Positions 32,282 through 36,389 of a stretch of 36,389 nt of DNA are shown here, in pieces. This DNA comes from JAAZMI01 sp964603615. GTDB taxonomy: Bacteria; Bacillota; Dethiobacteria; DTU022; UBA8154. The position numbers and the translations under genes are program-made. Under the pieces are notes generated by a model, which saw only the letters and a list, made by a program, of their open reading frames with translations, was not told where the DNA came from and made no database searches. How positions within the stretch are numbered: position 1 is the first letter of the stretch; every line of letters begins with the position of its first letter. The DNA is taken from the NCBI GenBank assembly GCA_964603615.1, contig CAZRVU010000019.1, positions 1 to 36,389 on the forward strand. The letters are read 5' to 3'.

Positions 32282-32443
32282 GGCTGCAGGACGCATTATT
32301 TGATTTTTTATGCCAGGAGAATTGCCGCCACTGGATTACTGAATTAAAGGGAGCGTTTCCTAACGGCAGGGCGGCAGCTAAACTGTCCCTGCCATCCACT
32401 GCTTTGGCGTGGTAGGTCGGCAGCAAATTGTTCCAACTATCTA

Positions 32444-34422
32444 CTACTTTGACGTTGGCGAAGGGATCTTTTTCTTAAGAAAAAAGTTGTTAAAAAGCGG
32501 GCAGCAAGCAACGATGAGCAGTAGCAAGCAGGGATAGAGGAAATAATTGCCCCATAGCTGGTAAAGTGTCCGGCGGTGGGGCAGCTTTGTTTCCAGCAGG
32601 GCGAAGCCTTCTTGCAAAGGGGGCAGTGAAAATACTTCCCGGCCAAAGGGATCATAAGATACGGTATAGCCGGTATTGGCGACCTGCGTTACCCCCACAC
32701 CGGTTTCCAGGGCTCTGAACCTTGCAACGCGGGCATGCTGTGTCAGCCCGTCGCTGGATAGGAACCAGGCATCGTTGGTGAGGGCAAAGAGGTGTTTACT
32801 CCCTTTTTGTACGATACTGCGGGCCGGTTGGGCAAAATAAGATTCAAAACAGATAATCCCGCCAAAACGGGAATCGGAAGCATCCAGGCTAAAAGTTTGT
32901 GCACATTTTCCCGGCGTGTAAGCCCCCAAAGAGATCTCCAGATGCAAAATTTTTTGCAGTAAGTCGGGAAAAGGGAAGTATTCTGAAAAGGGGACCAACC
33001 TGATTTTATCGTAACGTTTTTCTTCCCAAGCATCCTCCCCGTTTTTTTGTAAGAGAATGGAGTTGAATACCGGCCCATGATCGTTAGCGGCAGCATTTTT
33101 GTTTTGTTCTTCATAGACGGCACCAAAGAGGATGGACGCATCTGTTTCTGCTGCCAAAGCAGCAATTTCTTCTGCCGCCGCAGAATAATGTCTTTTTCCT
33201 AATCCAGCCGAAAAAACCGTTTCTGGCCAGACGATTAAATCGAGAGGGGCATAAAGATCGTGTGCGCGGCGGCTTAGAGCCAGGTATTTTTGAAAATTTT
33301 GCAGCGAGAGGGAGGAGTTAAGAATGTTTTCCTGGGGGATGTTTCCCTGCACCAGGGCGATGCGCAGTGCCTTTTCATTTGTTTCTACAGGGAAGAGAGA
33401 AGGCAGGCATAAGCCTCCCCCTAGAAGGGCCAGAAAGATCAACAAAGAGGCGGCGCCCTCCAGGTTGCAATAGTTCCTTTTTTTGCCCCACCAGATGTTC
33501 CTCTGTTGGGTATTTTTGTTTNNNNNNNNNNNNNNNNNNNNNNNNNNNNNNNNNNNNNNNNNNNNNNNNNNNNNNNNNNNNNNNNNNNNNNNNNNNNNNN
33601 NNNNNNNNNNNNNNNNNNNNNGCAATAGTTCCTTTTTTTGCCCCACCAGATGTTCCTCTGTTGGGTATTTTTGTTTTCCTGTTGAGTGTTTTTCTCCCGG
33701 TTAAATTCTTGTTGCCTGTTTACTTGTTGATCACTTCCCCGCCGGTTATTCTCTTGCTGAACGCTTCGACGCTGATTGTATCCTTGTAAAACGTTTTTAC
33801 GCTGCCGGCTGCTGCTTTGTTGAATACCATCCAACCAGTCATTTTCCCGGTAGCTGCGCCAAAATAAAAAAACCTGGGCCTGAGCGAAAACCATTAAAAA
33901 AGAAAGGCCCCAGTAACCATAAAGAGGGATGCATTGTAGTAGGGGCAGGCAATGGTCCTGGGTGTAACCTAGGAAACCGCCGGTATGCCCCAAAAACCCC
34001 AGGGCACGTAAAAATTCTCCCAGTACCCAGGCAGAGGGCAGGGCGAGCGCGGGCAAGAGGATCCTTTTGTTCCGTAGGATGAACGAAGCGGCGGAAGAAA
34101 AAAGCCCCCAGAAAAGCGCGGAATAAAAAGCTGCTATACAAACTATTAATATGCTAAAATAGCGGGGAAAAAGAAATTCAACCGATAAAGCCAGATAGGC
34201 ATAATGATGCAGAAAAAAAACCATCCCGCCGGCGAACCCGCCCCAAAAACATTTTTGCCAGGCCGTATCCATTTTATGAAAGTAAAAAAGAAGCGGCAGC
34301 AAACAAACCCATCCCAGAACTCCCCGTTGCGGAGCAGAAAAACTAAAAATGAGCAAAAAAGCAGTGAGCAGCGGCAAGATACTATAACCGTATTTTTCCA
34401 CCCATTGGCTGCTTTGTTTCAA
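32444..34422 (-). CDS. lnt: Apolipoprotein N-acyltransferase, split only by an assembly gap
   Basis: The N-terminal part (about 34422-33840) has six or so membrane segments; the C-terminal part is a nitrilase-type domain with catalytic Glu in LIVWPETVF, Lys region in RLVPFSEYFP and Cys in GIICFESYF. Lnt acylates the N-terminus of lipoproteins. The TTG at 34422 follows GGGAGGG. The frame is broken at 33522-33621 (100 Ns), but both sides carry the same 55 bp. Removing 155 bp (Ns plus one copy) gives one continuous frame of about 607 residues. A Gln/Asn/Arg-rich insert of about 70 residues joins the membrane and catalytic parts. Lnt is classically proteobacterial and occurs in only some Firmicutes. 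Confidence 0.9.
33467..33676. other. Assembly gap (100 N) flanked by identical 55-bp ends
   Basis: 33467-33521 and 33622-33676 are identical, both starting GCAATAGTTCC and ending TTTTTGTTT. This is what a k-mer-sized overlap between two contigs looks like when a scaffolder inserts a fixed 100-N spacer. The real sequence most likely contains one copy and no gap. Confidence 0.9.
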
Positions 34423-34900
34423 GGAATCCCTCCCACGTATAATAAAATTGGAGATAATTGTGAATGGCAATAGTTTTGTGCTATTTTACTTGCTTGTAAT
34501 TAATTTAGGCTCTTAACGCCGAACTTTTGTGTGCTTTCGGCCTATTTTTCCCAGTCTTTTGTATAAAAACAGGAGTATTCGAACTTTAAAAGGGGTCCTT
34601 TTGCAATTTAACTTTTCGTTCAGGCCGGGCCCGGCGGACCCGGCTAAAATAAATCGCCCGGTTCCGAAATTTCCCCTTTCCTCTTTCCCGTTTGCCTTCA
34701 GTTTATCAAATAGTCCTGCCGGAGAAAAGTAGAAAATATGTAATTGTTCAGGCATCATCATCCTAAGCATTAGCGCAAGATATTATCGTTGAGAAATTTG
34801 AAAAATGGGATATACTGAAGTAAAAGATATTAAAAACAGGCCTTAAAAAGGCTGGAAGAGAAAGGGAAAAAATATCAAAATGGTTGAAAAGGAAACGGCA
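34423..34900. other. Intergenic region upstream of lnt and ytfI
   Basis: No convincing gene. A GCCGAA/TTCGGC hairpin with a following TTTTT (34518-34549) looks like a plus-strand terminator without a gene in front of it. A GC-rich GCCGGG/CCCGGC hairpin lies near 34623-34645. TTTTGTATAAAAAC (34557-34570) also occurs twice further right. An 85-residue minus-strand frame here shows no family likeness. Confidence 0.4.
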
Positions 34901-35007
34901 GGGTAATTGTGATTATTTTTGTATAAAAACTGTAGCCTTAGCACCTAACGACACTTACGCATCCCGGACGGGGGTAATTGTGATTATTTTTGTATAAAAA
35001 CTGTAGC
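34901..35007. repeat. 36-bp direct repeat, two copies, 35-bp spacer
   Basis: 34901-34936 and 34972-35007 are identical (GGGTAATTGTGATTATTTTT followed by GTATAAAAACTGTAGC). The second copy ends 24 bp before the ytfI start. Geometry is CRISPR-like, but only one spacer exists and no cas genes are present; a duplicated promoter segment is as likely. Confidence 0.8.
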
Positions 35008-35031
35008 AGCAAAATGTTTGGAGGCAACGAT

Positions 35032-35718
35032 GTGGAGCTGTTCTTGAACATATTTATCCTGGTTCTGGCTGTGCTGGTGCTTTTCCTGGGCATATTAATT
35101 TTTACGCCAATCCGCTATACAATTCAGGGCGGTTACCGGGAAAGGCCCTATTTAAACATTCTGGTCAAAAATAATTTTCTTTTTAAAATAAAAGCGTGCT
35201 TTGATCCGTCACCTTTCTTTTCCCTGATCATTTTAGGTCTGCCTTTTAAAATACGCCCTGGAAAGGCCGGGGGTCAAAGGAAAAAGAAAGAAAAAGAAAA
35301 GAGCTCGAAAGAGAGCAAAGGAAGCGGGATAAATGTTTGGATTTTCACCGACAAAAGCTTTTTAAACAGTACCTTGGTTTTTTTAAGTAATATCTTAAAG
35401 ATCCTTAGCCCGGAACACCTGGAAATCCGGGGTAAAATGGGTTTTGACGATCCCTACTATAATGGCTGCCTTGCTGCCTTCAACTGGTTTTGCCAAACCT
35501 CGCTTCCCTTTCAAAGGATAAACGTGGATCTGGAGCCGGTCTGGGGGGAGGAATATAAAGAGGTGGCAGTTATTGCCTGCGGGAAAATGGCTGTATATTT
35601 AATCCTTTACCGGACAATAAAATATCTGTTCTCCAAAGAGTTCAGGAATATTTGGAGGGAAATTAGGGCCATTAACAAAAAAAGAAAAATTAAAAAGGAG
35701 GCTGTTTTAAGTGGGTGA
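35032..35718 (+). CDS. ytfI: DUF2953 protein, YtfI-like
   Basis: About 228 residues. One N-terminal membrane helix (LFLNIFILVLAVLVLFLGIL) is followed by FTPIRYTIQGGY, a Lys-rich linker and the DUF2953 core (HLEIRGKMGFDDPYYNGCLAAFNW...INVDLEPVW). GTG at 35032 follows TTGGAGG. In B. subtilis ytfI is co-transcribed with the germination gene ytfJ in the forespore; the same pairing here, with an 8-bp overlap, supports the identity. Its biochemical role is unknown. Confidence 0.8.
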   Translation: MELFLNIFILVLAVLVLFLGILIFTPIRYTIQGGYRERPYLNILVKNNFLFKIKACFDPSPFFSLIILGLPFKIRPGKAGGQRKKKEKEKSSKESKGSGINVWIFTDKSFLNSTLVFLSNILKILSPEHLEIRGKMGFDDPYYNGCLAAFNWFCQTSLPFQRINVDLEPVWGEEYKEVAVIACGKMAVYLILYRTIKYLFSKEFRNIWREIRAINKKRKIKKEAVLSG

Positions 35719-36067
35719 AAAAGGAAATATTTTCGACAATCTTTTTGAAAAGCTGGAGAAGTTTTTACGGACAGAAACCGTGGTGGGCGATCCCCTGCAG
35801 GTAGGTAATATAACTCTAATACCCATTATCACGGTAAGTTTTGGGGTTGGTGGGGGAGAAGGTGCGGGCAAGGACAGTAAGGGCAATGATGGCAGCGGGG
35901 GAGGCGGGGGCGTGGGTTGCCGGATCTCACCCAATGCGGTGTTGGTCATCAAGGATGATGAAGTAAGCCTGGTTTCCCTGGCCGGCAAGGGCTCTTTTGA
36001 AAAATTTATGAATATGGTTCCGGAAATTGTAAACAAAATTAACCTGCACAAAACCCGGGAAGACTAG
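35711..36067 (+). CDS. ytfJ: Sporulation protein YtfJ (GerW)
   Basis: A 118-residue protein of the Spore_YtfJ family: amphipathic N-terminus (NIFDNLFEKLEKFLRTETVVGDPL), TLIPIITVSFGVGGGEG, a Gly-rich loop, then a conserved ISPNAVLVIKDDEVSLVSL and a C-terminal helix. In Bacillus GerW is needed for germination with certain nutrients. The GTG start follows AAAGGAGG inside the end of ytfI, indicating translational coupling. Confidence 0.93.
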   Translation: MGEKGNIFDNLFEKLEKFLRTETVVGDPLQVGNITLIPIITVSFGVGGGEGAGKDSKGNDGSGGGGGVGCRISPNAVLVIKDDEVSLVSLAGKGSFEKFMNMVPEIVNKINLHKTRED

Positions 36068-36389
36068 CAGGGTGCATTTCGGAATCATCGGGAAAGGCAA
36101 TTTTTATCATCCCGAATGCTTAGCTGCTAACATGACATCACCAATAACAAATGCTGAAAAGGACTGTATTTGTCATCGCGGGCGAAATACTGGACGTTGT
36201 CGGGATATTTCCGTAACGGCTGCTGGAAAAATTAAATTCGTCGCCAAAAAAAGATGCCCTTTTAAAGATGGAACTAGTTTAAATAGAACTGCTTAAGCTA
36301 TACAAGCGCTAAAAGTGCAAATAGTAATTGACGGTTATCAAGAAATATGCTTTAATATTAGTTGGTTTAGGTTTTTTCGTTATAAAATA
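36068..36389. other. Region after ytfJ to the window end
   Basis: A 74-codon plus-strand frame (36072-36296) contains CICHRGRNTGRC but has no good Shine-Dalgarno and no recognised family. No clear terminator or promoter is seen; the last 90 bases are AT-rich and may precede a gene outside the window. Confidence 0.35.

Noticed and set aside
32365..32393. GGCAGGG/CCCTGCC hairpin as terminator between convergent genes
   Set aside because: No T-run follows on either strand; left unassigned.
33439..34470. Lnt as two separate or frameshifted genes
   Set aside because: The break coincides exactly with the N gap and duplicated 55-bp ends; the collapsed sequence is one frame.
34513..34770. 85-codon minus-strand frame upstream of lnt
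   Set aside because: No family likeness, no good start signal, and it overlaps two hairpins.

Overview
This window reads as a housekeeping-rich chromosomal segment of a spore-forming, medium-GC Clostridia-type Firmicute, perhaps near the Peptococcaceae or Thermoanaerobacterales; the lineage is inference, not a database result. Supporting features are SLH-type S-layer domains, a PyrR-type attenuator in front of carAB, the order tig-clpP-clpX-lonB-lon, the sporulation pair ytfI-ytfJ, many TTG/GTG starts behind strong Shine-Dalgarno sites, an adenosylcobalamin-type ribonucleotide reductase, and a BirA/BioY biotin-salvage unit. A run of 100 Ns shows that this is a draft assembly. I see no rRNA, tRNA, insertion sequence, prophage or cas gene.

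Layout. 1-809: 3' end of a surface protein with three SLH domains. 1080-7028 (minus): carA and carB, which overlap, followed by a homologue of archaeal cyclic 2,3-diphosphoglycerate synthetase; a consensus promoter and a PyrR-type attenuator precede carA. 7451-9571 (plus): a small HicB-like protein, a TtcA-family PP-loop ATPase and NAD synthetase. 9598-10635 (minus): a GalT-family uridylyltransferase. 11069-19069 (plus): a proteostasis block of trigger factor, ClpP, ClpX, LonB and Lon. 19094-22070 (minus): bioY, birA with its own promoter and overlapping BirA box, and a short DnaJ-like co-chaperone. 22425-27587 (plus): a ZIP metal transporter, valyl-tRNA synthetase and FolC. 27680-28233: a 52-residue protein and a divergent excisionase-type HTH protein separated by a promoter carrying a perfect palindrome. 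28503-32281 (plus): class II ribonucleotide reductase and an F420-ligase-family protein. 32444-34422 (minus): apolipoprotein N-acyltransferase interrupted by the gap. 35032-36067 (plus): ytfI-ytfJ.

The most unusual feature is shared by several otherwise ordinary proteins. CarA, CarB, ValS, trigger factor and Lnt each carry a hydrophilic low-complexity stretch (Asn/Thr/Ala, Gln/Asn/Arg, Pro/Asp/Asn or Ala/Glu/Thr), in a linker, loop or tail and sometimes with visible DNA tandem repeats. The assembly gap lies in one of them, and 55-bp identical flanks show that it is an artefact: collapsing it restores one intact lnt frame. Other points of note are a 49-bp element found upstream of both nadE and dnaJ in the same orientation relative to the gene, a BirA operator over the birA promoter, and a 36-bp repeat pair with a 35-bp spacing upstream of ytfI.
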